This document shows positions 37,901-51,642 of a stretch of 64,000 bases of DNA, piece after piece (within the stretch, counting starts at the first letter, position 1; the number at the start of each line of letters is the position of its first letter). A model generated the notes under the pieces. That model was not told the DNA's origin. It worked only from the letters and a program-made list of their open reading frames with translations, and searched no databases. A program made the translations under genes and the position numbers. The stretch comes from Pycnopodia helianthoides (taxonomy: Eukaryota; Echinodermata; Asteroidea; Forcipulatida; Asteriidae), in assembly GCA_032158295.1 (NCBI GenBank), contig CM063246.1, forward strand, positions 12,277,608 to 12,341,607. The letters run 5' to 3'.

Positions 37901-40900
37901 AAGTTGTTTTACAGTTCATGATGTTCATCTCTTTGCCTCAGATGTTTGCTTAGTTGATGGGTTGGCTAGATGTCATTGGAGATCGGCATGTCTACCTGAA
38001 TGCAGAAAAAAAACAAATTTAAGAAACAATGAAATTAAGATGCATATTACCAGCACTCTGTCAGCTTTTGATGGGAACATTGCTGTAAGAGGTACATTTT
38101 GAACTCATCTTGGGAAACGCTAGGCCTCGTACAAAGTCCAGTTGATTTTTGTGATCAAGGTCAGCTTTTAAAAAATTCGGTTTTATTTTGTTTACAAGTT
38201 TTCTTGGAGGGTATGTGAGTAAAAATGATATTCAGTTAAAAGGACTACTGAAAACATGTTCAGCTCAAACTTCAAATTGTTAGTAAAATAATTACAAATG
38301 TTGGCTGAATTTTATAGAATGACCTGTTATGGAACTTGACGATGCTTGTACTATCACTCATTTGTTTAAAGCAATTGTCATAATTGAAAAGAAGGCAACA
38401 CCAATAATTATAAGCGGAAGGAACCCCCCCTCTTCAAAATATATATTCCAAAGCTACCTATACAATCAGGTACTTACTTTTTTTATTTGCCTTTTTGTGA
38501 CATCTGTATCAGAGACAAGTTGTTTTACAGTTGATGATGTTCATCTCTTTGCCTCAGATGTTTGCTTCGTAGATGGGTTGGCTAGATGTCATTGGAGATC
38601 GGCATGTCTTCCTGTATGTAGAAAAAATTAAATTTAAGAAACAATGAAATTAAGATGCATATTACCAGCACTCTGTCAGCTTTTGATTGGAACATTGCTG
38701 TAAGAGGTACATTTTGAACTTATCTTGGGAAACGCTAGGCCTCGTAGAAAGTCCAGTTAATTTTTGTGATCAAGGTCACCTTTTAAAAAATTCGTTTTTT
38801 TTTTATTTACAAGTTTTCTTGGAGGGTATGTGAGTAAAAATGATATTCAGTTAAAAGGACTACTGAAAACATGTTCAGCTCAAACCTCAAATTGTTAGTA
38901 AAATAATTACAAATGTTGACTGAAATTTAAAGAATGACCTGTTGTGGAACTTGATGATGCTTGTACTATCAGGCGTTTGTTGAAAGCAATTGTCATAATT
39001 GAAAAGAAGGCAAGACCAATAATTATAAGCGGGAGGAACCCCCCCCCCTTCAAAATATATATTTCCAAAGCTACCTATACAATCAGGTACTTACTTTTTT
39101 TATTTGCCTTTTTGTGACATCTGTATCAGACACAAGTTGTTTTACAGTTGATGATGTTCATCTCTTTGCCTCAGATGTTTGCTTAGTCGATGGGTTGGCT
39201 AGATGTCATTGGAGATCGGCATGTCTTCCTGTATGTAGAAAAAATTAAATTTAAGAAACAATGAAATTAAGATGCATATTACCAGCACTCTGTCAGCTTC
39301 TGATGGGAACATTGCTGTTAGAGGTACATTTTGAACTTATCTTGGGAAACGCTAGGCCTCGTACAAAGTCCAGTTGATTTTTGTGATCAAGATCAACTTT
39401 TAAAAAATTCGGTTTTATTTTATTTACAAGTTTTCTTGGAGGGTATGTGAGTAAAAATGATATTCAGTTAAAAGGACTACTGAAAACATGTTCAGCTCAA
39501 ACCTCAAATTGTTAGTAAAATAATTACAAATGTTGACTGAATTTTAAAGAATGACCTGTTGTGGAACTTGATGATGCTTGTACTATCAGGCGTTTGTTGA
39601 AAGCAATTGTCATAATTGAAAAGAAGGCAAGACCAATAATTATAAGCGGGAGGAACCCCCCCCCCTTCAAAATATATATTCCAAAGCTACCTATACAATC
39701 AGGTACTTACTTTTTTTATTTGCCTTTTTGTGACATCTGTATCAGACACAAGTTGTTTTACAGTTGATGATGTTCATCTCTTTGCCTCAGATGTTTGCTT
39801 CGTAGATGGGTTGGCTAGATGTCATTGGAGATCGGCATGTCTTCCTGAATGCAGAAAAAAACAAATTTAAGAAACAATGAAATTAAGATGCATATTACCA
39901 GCACTCTGTCAGCTTTTGATTGGAACATTGCTGTAAGAGGTACATTTTGAACTTATCTTGGGAAACGCTAGGCCTCGTACAAAGTCCAATTGATTTTTGT
40001 GATCACGGTCACCTTTTAAAAAATTGGTTTTATTTTATTTACAAGTTTTCTTGGAGGGTATGTGAGTAAAAATGATATTCAGTTGAAAGGACTACTGAAA
40101 ACATGTTCAGCTCAAACCTCAAATTGTTAGTAAAATAATTACAAATGTTGACTGAATTTTATAGAGTGACCTGTTGTGGAACTTGATGATGCTTGTACTA
40201 TCAAGCATTTGTTTAAAGTAATTGTCATAATTGAAAAGAAGGCAACACCAATAATTATAAGCGGGAGGAACCCCCCCTCTTCAAAATATATATTCCAAAG
40301 CCACCTATACAATCAGGTAGGGACTGAAAACCTTATCTGCAAAGTGCCCCCCGTGAGATTCAAACTGGGGTCCTAGATGTGGAAGGTAAGAAAAGACAAC
40401 AATACACTAACCCCACCACCCTCTCATCATCTGGGTTAAGGCATGTGCCTGCATCATAGAGTTCAGGGAGTGTTGATGCATAATAAAGTATTATGTGTAC
40501 AGTGCTTTGACAACAGGTGAAAAAGAAAGAAAATTTGGAAATTACTTACTTTTTTTATTTGCCTTTTTTGGGACATCTTTATTAGAGACAAGTTGTTTTA
40601 CAGTTGATGATGTTCATCTCTTTGCCTCAGATGTTTGCTTAGTCGATGGGTTGGTTAGATGTCATTGGAGATCGGCATGTCTTCCTGTATGTAGAAAAAA
40701 TTAAATTTAAGAAACAATGAAATTAAGATGCATATTACCAGCACTCTGTCAGCTTCTGATGGAACATTGCTGTTAGAGGTACATTTTGAACTTATCTTGG
40801 GAAACGCTAGGCCTTGTACAAAGTCCAGTTGATTTTTGTGATCAAGATCAACTTAAAAAAATTCGGTTTTATTTTATTTACAAGTTTTCTTGGAGGGTAT

Positions 40901-43900
40901 GTGAGTAAAAATGATATTCAGTTAAAAGGACTACTGAAAACATGTTCAGCTCAAACCTCCAATTGTTAGTAAAATAATTACAAATGTTGACTGAATTTTA
41001 AAGAATGACCTGTTGTGGAACTTGATGATGCTTGTACTATCAGGCGTTTGTTGAAAGCAATTGTCATAATTGAAAAGAAGGCAACACCAATAATTATAAG
41101 CAGAAGGAACCCCCCCCCCTTCAAAATATATATTCCAAAGCTACCTATACAATCAGGTACTTACTTTTTTTATTTGCCTTTTTGTGACATCTGTATCAGA
41201 GACAAGTTGTTTTACAGTTGATGATGTTCATCTCTTTGCCTCAGATGTTTGCTTCGTAGATGGGTTGGCTAGATGTCATTGGAGATCGGCATGTCTTCCT
41301 GAATGCAGAAAAAAACAAATTTAGAAACAATGAAATTAAGATGCATTATTATTACCAGCAGTCTGTCAGCTTTTGATGGAACATTGCTGTAAGAGGTACA
41401 TTTTGAACTTATCTTGGGAAACGATATGCCTCGTACAAAGTCCAGTTGATTTTTGTGATCAAGGTCACCTTTTAAAAAATTCGGTTTTATTTTATTTACA
41501 AGTTTTCTTGGAGGGTATGTGAGTAAAAATGATATTCAGTTAAAAGGACTACTGAAAACATGTTCAGCTCAACCCTCAAATTGTAAGTGAAATAATTACA
41601 AATGTTGGCTGAATTTTATAGAATGACCTGTTGTGGAACTTGATGATGCTTGTACTATAAAGCATTTGTTTAAAGCAATTGTCATAATTGACAAGAAGGC
41701 AACACCAATAATTATAAGCGGGAGGAACCCCCCCCTCTTCAAAATATATATTCCAAAGCCACCTATACAATCAGGTAGGGACTGAAAACCTTATCTGCAA
41801 AGTGCCCCCCCCCCCCCCCGGAATCAAACTGGGGTCCTAGAAGTGGAAGGCAAGAAAAGACACCACTACACCAACCCCACCCCCCTCTCATCATCTGGGT
41901 TAAGGCATGTGCCTGCATCATAGAGTTCAAGGAGTGTTGATGCATAATAAAGTATAATGTGTACAGTGCTTTGACAACAGGTGAAAAAGAAAGAAAATTT
42001 GGAAATTACCTACTTTTTTTATTTGCCTTTTTTGTGACATCTTTATTAGACACAAGTTGTTTTACAGTTCATGATGTTCATCTCTTTGCCTCAGATGTTT
42101 GCTTAGTTGATGGGTTGGCTAGATGTCATTGGAGATCGGCATGTCTACCTGAATGCAGAAAAAAACAAATTTAAGAAACAATGAAATTAAGATGCATATT
42201 ACCAGCACTCTGTCAGCTTTTGATGGAACATTGCTGTAAGAGGTACATTTTGAACTCATCTTGGGAAACGCTAGGCCTCGTACAAAGTCCAGTTGATTTT
42301 TGTGATCAAGGTCAGCTTTTAAAAAATTCGGTTTTATTTTGTTCACAAGTTTTCTTGGAGGGTATGTGAGTAAAAATGATATTCAGTTAAAAGGACTACT
42401 GAAAACATGTTCAGCTCAAACTTCAAATTGTTAGTAAAATAATTACAAATGTTGGCTGAATTTTATAGAATGACCTGTTATGGAACTTGACGATGCTTGT
42501 ACTATCACGCATTTGTTTAAAGCAATTGTCATAATTGAAAAGAAGGCAACACCAATAATTATAAGCGTAAGGAACCCCCCCTCTTCAAAATATATATTCC
42601 AAAGCTACCTATACAATCAGTACTTACTTTTTTTATTTGCCTTTTTGTGACATCTGTATCAGAGACAAGTTGTTTTACAGTTGATGATGTTCATCTCTTT
42701 GCCTCAGATGTTTGCTTCGTAGATGGGTTGGCTAGATGTCATTGGAGATCGGCATGTCTTCCTGTATGTAGAAAAAATTAAATTTAAGAAACAATGAAAT
42801 TAAGATGCATATTACCAGCACTCTGTCAGCTTTTGATTGGAACATTGCTGTAAGAGGTACATTTTGAACTTATCTTGGGAAACGCTAGGCCTCGTAAAAG
42901 TCCAGTTAATTTTTGTGATCAAGATCAACTTTGAAAAATTCGTTTTTTTTTATTTACAAGTTTTCTTGGAGGGTATGTGAGTAAAAATGATATTCAGTTA
43001 AAAGGACTACTGAAAACATGTTCAGCTCAAACCTCAAATTGTTAGTAAAATAATTACAAATGTTGACTGAATTTTAAAGAATGACCTGTTGTGGAACTTG
43101 ATGATGCTTGTACTATCAGGCGTTTGTTGAAAGCAATTGTCATAATTGAAAAGAAGGCAAGACCAATAATTATAAGCGGAGGAACCCCCCCCCCCTTCAA
43201 AATATATATTCCAAAGCTACCTATACAATCAGGTACTTACTTTTTTTATTTGCCTTTTTGTGACATCTGTATCAGACACAAGTTGTTTTACAGTTGATGA
43301 TGTTCATCTCTTTGCCTCAGATGTTTGCTTCGTAGATGGGTTGGCTAGATGTCATTGGAGATCGGCATGTCTTCCTGTATGCAGAAAAAAACAAATTTAA
43401 GAAACAATGAAATTAAGATGCATATTACCAGCACTCTGTCAGCTTTTGATTGGAACATTGCTGTAAGAGGTACATTTTGAACTTATCTTGGGAAACGCTA
43501 GGCCTCGTACAAAGTCCAATTGATTTTTGTGATCAAGGTCAGCTTTTAAAAAATTGGTTTTATTTTATTTACAAGTTTTCTTGGAGGGTATGTGAGTAAA
43601 AATGATATTCAGTTAAAAGGACTACTAAAACATGTTCAGCTCAAACCTCAAATTGTTAGTAAAATAATTACAAATGTTGACTGAATTTTATAGAGTGACC
43701 TGTTGTGGAACTTGATGATGCTTGTACTATCAAGCATTTGTTTAAAGTAATTGTCATAATTGAAAAGAAGGCAACACCAATAATTATAAGCGGGAGGAAC
43801 CCCCCCCCTTCAAAATATATATTCCAAAGCCACCTATACAATCAGGTAGGGACTGAAAACCTTATCTGCAAAGTGCCCCCCGTGAGATTCAAACTGGGGT

Positions 43901-46900
43901 CCTAGATGTGGAAGGTAAGAAAAGACAACAATACACTAACCCCACCACCCTCTCATCATCTGGGTTAAGGCATGTGCCTGCATCATAGAGTTCAGGGAGT
44001 GTTGATGCATAATAAAGTATTATGTGTACAGTGCTTTGACAACAGGTGAAAAAGAAAGAAAATTTGGAAATTACTTACTTTTTTTATTTGCCTTTTTTGG
44101 GACATCTTTATTAGAGACAAGTTGTTTTACAGTTGATGATGTTCATCTCTTTGCCTCAGATGTTTGCTTAGTCGATGGGTTGGTTAGATGTCATTGGAGA
44201 TCGGCATGTCTTCCTGTATGTAGAAAAAATTAAATTTAAGAAACAATGAAATTAAGATGCATATTACCAGCACTCTGTCAGCTTCTGATGGGAACATTGC
44301 TGTTAGAGGTACATTTTGAACTTATCTTGGGAAACGCTAGGCCTCGTACAAAGTCCAGTTGATTTTTGTGATCAAGGTCACCTTTGAAAAAATTCGGTTT
44401 TATTTTATTTACAAGTTTTCTTGGAGGGTATGTGAGTAAAAATGATATTCAGTTAAAAGGACTACTGAAAACATGTTCAGCTCAAACCTCAAATTGTAAG
44501 TGAAATAATTACAAATGTTGGCTGAATTTTATAGAATGACCTGTTGTGGAACTTGATGATGCTTGTACTATAAAGCATTTGTTTAAAGCAATTGTCATAA
44601 TTGACAAGAAGGCAACACCAATAATTATAAGCGGAAGGAACCCCCCCTCTTCAAAATATATATTCCAAAGCCACCTATACAATCAGGTAGGGACTGAAAA
44701 CCTTATCTGCAAAGTGCCCCCCCCCCCGGAATCAAACTGGGGTCCTAGAAGTGGAAGGCAAGAAAAGACACCACTACACCAACCCCACCCCCCTCTCATC
44801 ATCTGGGTTAAGGCATGTGCCTGCATCATAGAGTTCAAGGAGTGTTGATGCATAATAAAGTATTATGTGTACAGTGCTTTGACAACAGGTGAAAAAGAAA
44901 GAAAATTTGGAAATTTCTTACTTTTTTTATTTGCCTTTTTGTGACATCTTTATTAGAGACAAGTTGTTTTACAGTTCATAATGTTCATCTCTTTGCCTCA
45001 GATGTTTGCTTAGTTGATGGGTTGGCTAGATGTCATTGGAGATCGGCATGTCTACCTGAATGCAGAAAAAAACAAATTTAAGAAACAATGAAATTAAGAT
45101 GCATATTACCAGCACTGTCAGCTTTTGATGGGAACATTGCTGTAAGAGGTACATTTTGAACTCATCTTGGAAACGCTAGGCCTCGTACAAAGTCCAGTTG
45201 ATTTTTGTGATCAAGGTCACCTTTTAAAAAATTCGGTTTTATTTTGTTTACAAGTTTTCTTGGAGGGTATGTGAGTAAAAATGATATTCAGTTAAAAGGA
45301 CTACTGAAAACATGTTCAGCTCAAACTTCAAATTGTTAGTAAAATAATTACAAATGTTGGCTGAATTTTATAGAATGACCTGTTATAGAACTTGACGATG
45401 CTTGTACTATCAAGCATTTGTTTAAAGCAATTGTCATAATTGAAAAGAAGGCAACACCAATAATTATAAGTGGGAGGAACCCCCCCTCTTCAAAATATAT
45501 ATTCCAAAGCCATCTGTACAATCAGGTAGGGACTGAAAACCTTATCTGCAAAGTGCCCCCCCTGGGAATCAAACTGGGGTCCTAGAAGTGGAAGGCAAGA
45601 AAAGACAACACTACACCAACCCCACCCCCTCTCATCATCTGGGTTAAGGCATGTGCCTGCATCATAGAGTTCAGGGAGTGTTGATGCATAATAAAGTATT
45701 ATGTGTACAGTGCTTTGACAACAGGTGAAAAAGAAAGAAAATTTGGAAATTACTTACTTTTTTTATTTGCCTTTTTGTGACATCTTTATTAGAGACAAGT
45801 TGTTTTACAGTTGATGATGTTCATCTCTTTGCCTCAGATGTTTGCTTAGTTGATGGGTTGGCTAGATGTCATTGGAGATCGGCATGTCTTCCTGTATGCA
45901 GAAAAAAACAAATTTAGAAACAATGAAATTAAGATGCATTATTATTACCAGCACTCTGTCAGCTTTTGATGGGAACATTGCTGTAAGAGGTACATTTTGA
46001 ACTTATCTTGGGAAACGATATGCCTCGTACCAAGTCCAGTTGATTTTTGTGATCAAGGTCACCTTTTAAAAAATTTGGTTTTATTTTATTTACAAGTTTT
46101 CTTGGAGGGTATGTGAGTAAAAATGATATTCAGTTAAAAGGACTACTGAAAACATGTTCAGCTCAAACCTCAAATTGTTAGTAAAATAATTACAAATGTT
46201 GACTGAATTTTATAGAATGACCTGTTGTGGAACTTGATGATGCTTGTACTATCAAGCATTTGTTTAAAGCAATTGTCATAATTGAAAGAAGGCAACACCA
46301 ATAATTATAAGCGGAGGAACCCCCCCTCTTCAAAATATATATTCCAAAGCCACCTATACAATCAGGTAGGGACTGAAAACCTTATCTGCAAAGTGCCCCC
46401 CCCGGAATCAAACTGGGGTCCTAGAGTGGAAGGAAGAAAGACACACTACACAACCCCACCCCCTCTCATCATCTGGGTTAAGGCATGTGCCTGCATCATA
46501 GAGTTCAGGATGTTGATGCATAATAAAGTATTATGTGTACAGTGCTTTGACAACAGGTGAAAAAGAAAGAAAATTTGGAAATTACTTACTTTTTTTATTT
46601 GCCTTTTTGTGACATCTTTATTAGAGACAAGTTGTTTTACAGTTATATGTTCATCTCTTTGCCTCAGATGTTTGCTTAGTGATGGGTTGGCTAGATGTCA
46701 TTGAGATCGCATGTCTCCTGATGCAGAAAAAAACAATTTAAGAAACAATGAAATTAAGATGCATATTACCAGCACTGTCAGCTTTTGATGGGAACATTGC
46801 TGTAAGAGGTACATTTTGAACTCATCTTGGGAAACGCAGGCCTCGTACAAATCCAGTGATTTTTGTGATCAAGGTCACCTTTTAAAAATTCGGTTTTATT

Positions 46901-49900
46901 TTATTTACAAGTTTTCTTGGAGGGTATGTGGTAAAAATGATATTCAGTTAAAAGGACTACTGAAAACATGTTCAGCTCAAACTCAAATTGTTAGTAAAAT
47001 AATTACAAATGTTGACTGAATTTTATAGAATGACCTGTTTGAACTTGATGATGCTTGTACTATCAGGTCAATTGTTTGAAAGCCCAAATTGTCAAAAAAA
47101 TTGAAAAGAGGCAACAACCAATCAATTATAAGCAGAAAACCCCCCCCCCCCCTTCAAAATATATATTCCAAAGCTTACCTAAAAAAAATTGGTACTTACT
47201 TTTTTTATTTGCCTTTTGTGACATCTTATAGAGACAAGTTGTTTTACAGTTGATGATGTTCATCTCTTTGCCTCAGATGTTTGCTTAGTTGATGGGTTGG
47301 CTAGATGTCATTGGAGATCGGCATGTCTTCCTGTATGCAGAAAAAAACAAATTTAAGAAACAATGAAATTAAGATGCATATTACCAGCACTGTCAGCTTT
47401 TGATTGGAACATTGCTGTAAGAGGTACATTTTGAACTTATCTTGGGAAACGCTAGGCCTCGTACAAGGTCCAATTGATTTTTGTGATCAAGGTCACCTTT
47501 TAAAAAATTCGGTTTTATTTTATTTACAAGTTTTCTTGGAGGGTATGTGAGTAAAAATGATATTCAGTTAAAAGGACTACTGAAAACATGTTCAGCTCAA
47601 ACCTCAAATTGTTAGTAAAATAATTACAAATGTTGACTGAATTTTATAGAGTGACCTGTTGTGGAACTTGATGATGCTTGTACTATCAAGCATTTGTTTA
47701 AAGTAATTGTCATAATTGAAAAGAAGGCAACACCAATAATCATAAGTGGGAGGAACCCCCCCTTCAAAATATATATTCCAAAGCCACCAATACAATCAGG
47801 TAGGGACTGAAAACCTTATCTGCAAAGTGCCCCCCGTGAGATTCAAACTGGGGTCCTAGATGTGGAAGGTAAGAAAAGACAACAATACACTAACCCCACC
47901 ACCCTCTCATCATCTGGGTTAAGGCATGTGCCTGCATCATAGAGTTCAGGGAGTGTTGATGCATAATAAAGTATTATGTGTACAGTGCTTTGACAACAGG
48001 TGAAAAAGAAAGAAAATTTGGAAATTACTTACTTTTTTTATTTGCCTTTTTTGGGACATCTTTATTAGAGACAAGTTGTTTTACAGTTGATGATGTTCAT
48101 CTCTTTGCCTCAGATGTTTGCTTCGTAGATGGGTTGGTTAGATGTCATTGGAGATCGGCATGTCTTCCTGTATGTAGAGAAAATTAAATTTAAGAAACAA
48201 TGAAATTAAGATGCATATTACCAGCACTCTGTCAGCTTCTGATGGGAACATTGCTGTTAGAGGTACATTTTGAACTTATCTTGGGAAACGCTAGGCCTTG
48301 TACAAAGTCCAGTTGATTTTTGTGATCAAGATCAACTTTTAAAAAATTCATTTTTTTTTTATTTACAAGTTTTCTTGGAGGGTATGTGAATAAAAATGAT
48401 ATTCAGTTAAAAGGACTACTGAAAACATGTTCAGCTCAAACCTCAAATTGTTAGTAAAATAATTACAAATGTTGACTGAATTTTAAAGAATGACCTGTTG
48501 TGGAACTTGATGATGCTTGTACTATCAGGCGTTTGTTGAAAGCAATTGTCATAATTGAAAAGAAGGCAACACCAATAATTATAAGCGGAAGGAACCCCCC
48601 CCCCCTTCAAAATATATATTCCAAAGCTACCTATACAATCAGGTACTTACTTTTTTTATTTGCCTTTTTGTGACATCTGTATCAGAGACAAGTTGTTTTA
48701 CAGTTGATGATGTTCATCTCTTTGCCTCAGATGTTTGCTTCGTAGATGGGTTGGCTAGATGTCATTGGAGATCGGCATGTCTTCCTGTATGCAGAAAAAA
48801 ACAGATTTAAGAAACAATGAAATTAAGATGCATATTACCAGCACTCTGTCAGCTTTTGATGGGAACATTCCTGTAAGAGGTACATTTTGAACTCATCTTG
48901 GGAAATGCAAGGCCTCGTACAAAGTCCAGTGATTTTTGTGATCAAGGTCACCTTTTAAAAAATTCTGTTTTATTTTATTTACAAGTTTTCTTGGAGGGTA
49001 TGTGTGTAAAAATAATATTCAGTTAAAAGGACTACTGAAAACATGTTCAGCTCAAACCTCAAATTGTTAGTAAAATAATTACAAATGTTGACTGAATTTT
49101 AAAGAATGACCTGTTGTGGAACTTGATGATGCTTAAAATATATATTCCAAAGCTACCTATACAATCAGGTACTTACTTTTTCTATCTGCCTTTTTGTGAC
49201 ATCTTTATTAGAGACAAGTTGTTTTACAGTTGATGTTGTTCATTTCTTTGCCTCAGATGTTTGCTTAGTCGATGGGTTGGCTAGATGTCATTGGAGATCG
49301 GCATGTCTACCTGTATGCAGAAAAAAACAAATTTAAGAAACAATGAAATTAAGATGCATATTACCAGCACTCTGTCAGCTTTTGATGGGAACATTCCTGT
49401 AAGAGGTACATTTTGAACTCATCTTGGGAAACGCTAGGCCTCGTACAAAGTCCAGTGATTTTTGTGATCAAGGTCACCTTTTAAAAAATTCGGTTTTATT
49501 TTGTTTACAAGTTTTCTTGGAGGGTATGTGAGTAAAAATGATATTCAGTTAAAAGGACTACTGAAAACATGTTCAGCTCAAACCTCAAATTGTTAGTAAA
49601 ATAATTACAAATGTTGACAGAATTTTATAGAATGACCTGTCATGGAACTTGATGATGCTTGTACTATCAAGCGCTTGTTTAAAGCAATTGTCATAATTGA
49701 AAAGAAGGCAACACCAATAATTATAAGGGAAAGAACCCCCCCCCCCTCTTCAAAATATATATTCCAAAGCCACCTATACAATCAGGTAGGGACTGAAAAC
49801 CTTATCTGCAAAGTGCCCCCCGTGGGATTCAAACTGGGGTCCTAGAAGTGGAAGGCAAGAAAAGACACCACTACACCAACCCAACCACCCTCCCATCATC

Positions 49901-49904
49901 CTTG

Positions 49905-51642
49905 TTAAGGCCAGCGTTCTAGCCAGGCATTAAATAGCGTGCCGGGCCAACATGTATCGAAAATTAACGACACGCTATTTTTCCTCTGATACGCTATCGA
50001 TACGCTTTAAAAATATTAACTGATTTTTTTGTTTGTTTACGTTTTCTCTGTGTTAAATTGTGGATCAACATTTTTTTTAAAATATTGTAACAAAACATTG
50101 TTGCAGCGCGATGCCATACATCACAAGTCAGCTTACCAAATCACGCCGTCGTCGTCACCAACACCGCAAAACGATTACGATCGATGTGTGTAAGCAACCA
50201 AGTTGGCCAATTCGACATGTACGTAATTATATCTACATGTACACGCAACATCACACCCCCACACGCCACACATCTTTGCCAGAACAGATAACGCACGGCA
50301 GATCATCAGTAGCTAATCTAGTCGCACATGGCCATGTGGGTGCAGGTTGGCTGCATGTCATGAATCAGGTTACCACTGAAAATTGGCCAAGCACCAGTCA
50401 AAATCTGGGTTTTTTTTTTCATGGGCGCTCTCGCGCTGCTTGGTTTTAGCATGGGTTGAGAGCGGGGCAAAGGGACTCGGGAAGGGGAGGGGGTTGGGGA
50501 CGGACGGGAGCGATTTGTTTTTATGCACATCAAAATTGCCATTGTTGGGTGCTTTTTAATGGGGGCATTTTATTTTTCTAAATAGATCCAAAAAGGGAAT
50601 CCTTTAAAAAAAGAAGATTTTTGGGAGGATGTCAATTCTATACTACAGAGGACAAAAAGACAGACAGACAGGTGGACCACGTGTGTGTGTGAACGTGTAC
50701 TTGTGATGGTGGACACGTGCGTATTAGTATGCATTGCATACACATAAGCGTTGCAAAAGTTCTGGCACATGCGCAATGCTGCGCATTTCAAACTTTTAGT
50801 TTCGGCGGGGGATCGCACAGATTTCAGCCCATAAAATTTCACCACCATTGTTATTAGACTGTCATGAAAAATCTCATAAAATATATATTTAAGCAGACAG
50901 GATTATTTTTAGACTTTGAAAAAAGGCTTAGCATTGAATACAAAATGTGGGGTTTATTTATTTTTTATTTTTTTTTGGGGGGGGGCTTTTAAAAAAAAAG
51001 ATTTTTTTAAACAGTTTGTAAAACGGCTTATTAAATCCGTGACCAAGACGTAAAATAAAATTTTTTATTTATTTTTATAAAATGAAAAAGAGTTAAATAA
51101 ACCTTTTCATACAATTAAACAGGTTTGTATGGAACAATTTGTAACTGTATGGACAGTAACTGTATGGACAGTAAAGGTATTCATCGAAAATAATCAAAGA
51201 TTTTTTTAAATGCGTCAACCACCTCTTCATACCAAATTAATTGAATTTTGATTTATTATTTTCCAAATTAGGTATGCTTTGTAAGCTCTGCAGCAAGCAA
51301 TAAAACCAGTGATGACCTAATGAAAACTTTGCTGTTTATTTGTATTTATTTGCCTACAGATTTGTTATCACAAAAAAGGGTCACAAAATATAATGGGGAC
51401 TAACTTATAATGCAGATTCTGCATTGGGTTTAAAATAGTTCACATGAATTTACATGGGTTACAAACTTCTCTGAGTGGCCTAGATTGCACCAGAGAGCAT
51501 CTACGGCGTAAAAATTTTCCCGGGCCCTTGAGCGGGCCCCGGACCCCACGCCGTAAGGGCTTCGCGCTTCGCGCTCGCAAATTTCACATTTTATAAATGC
51601 CCCTACCCTATAATTTTTTTCTGGCTAGAACACTGGTTAAGG
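49905..51642. mobile_element. TIR element (1,726 bp) inserted in satellite B
   Basis: Element 49911-51636 begins CCAGCGTTCTAGCCAG and ends CTGGCTAGAACACTGG (inverse with one mismatch). TTAAGG is repeated on both sides (49905-49910, 51637-51642) and occurs once in uninterrupted satellite units (GGGTTAAGGCATG). If the true duplication is TTAA the ends would start GG. The 3' subterminal part is GC-rich (GGGCCCTTGAGCGGGCCCCG). A 112-codon open frame at 50,111-50,449 has no recognisable domain and is not called. Confidence 0.7.

Larger units (their letters stand above)
32930..49904 (+). repeat. Satellite B: tandem array of about 613-bp and about 845-bp units
   Basis: The landmark GTCATTGGAGATCGGCATGT recurs 23 times between 33.6 and 49.3 kb. 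Spacings are about 613 bp (short units) or about 845 bp (long units). Long units carry an extra about 230-bp segment starting GTAGGGACTGAAAACC and ending just before CTTACTTTTTTTATTTGCC. Short/long pairs of about 1,455 bp are common. Larger duplications of about 4,153 bp (37.57-39.07 versus 41.72-43.2 kb) and about 3,530 bp (39.56-40.7 versus 43.09-44.2 kb) are visible. Every unit has a variable C tract before TTCAAAATATATATTCC. Open frames of 60-100 aa recur at repeat period and are not treated as genes. Confidence 0.9.

Noticed and set aside
33443..49845. Recurring 60-112-codon frames in satellite B
   Set aside because: They repeat at satellite period, differ by frameshifts between copies and terminate in the same non-coding positions. 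Only decayed exon similarity is supported.
50111..50449. 112-codon open frame in the 49.9-51.6 kb element
   Set aside because: Low-complexity His/Arg/Thr-rich translation with no transposase motif and no similarity recognised.
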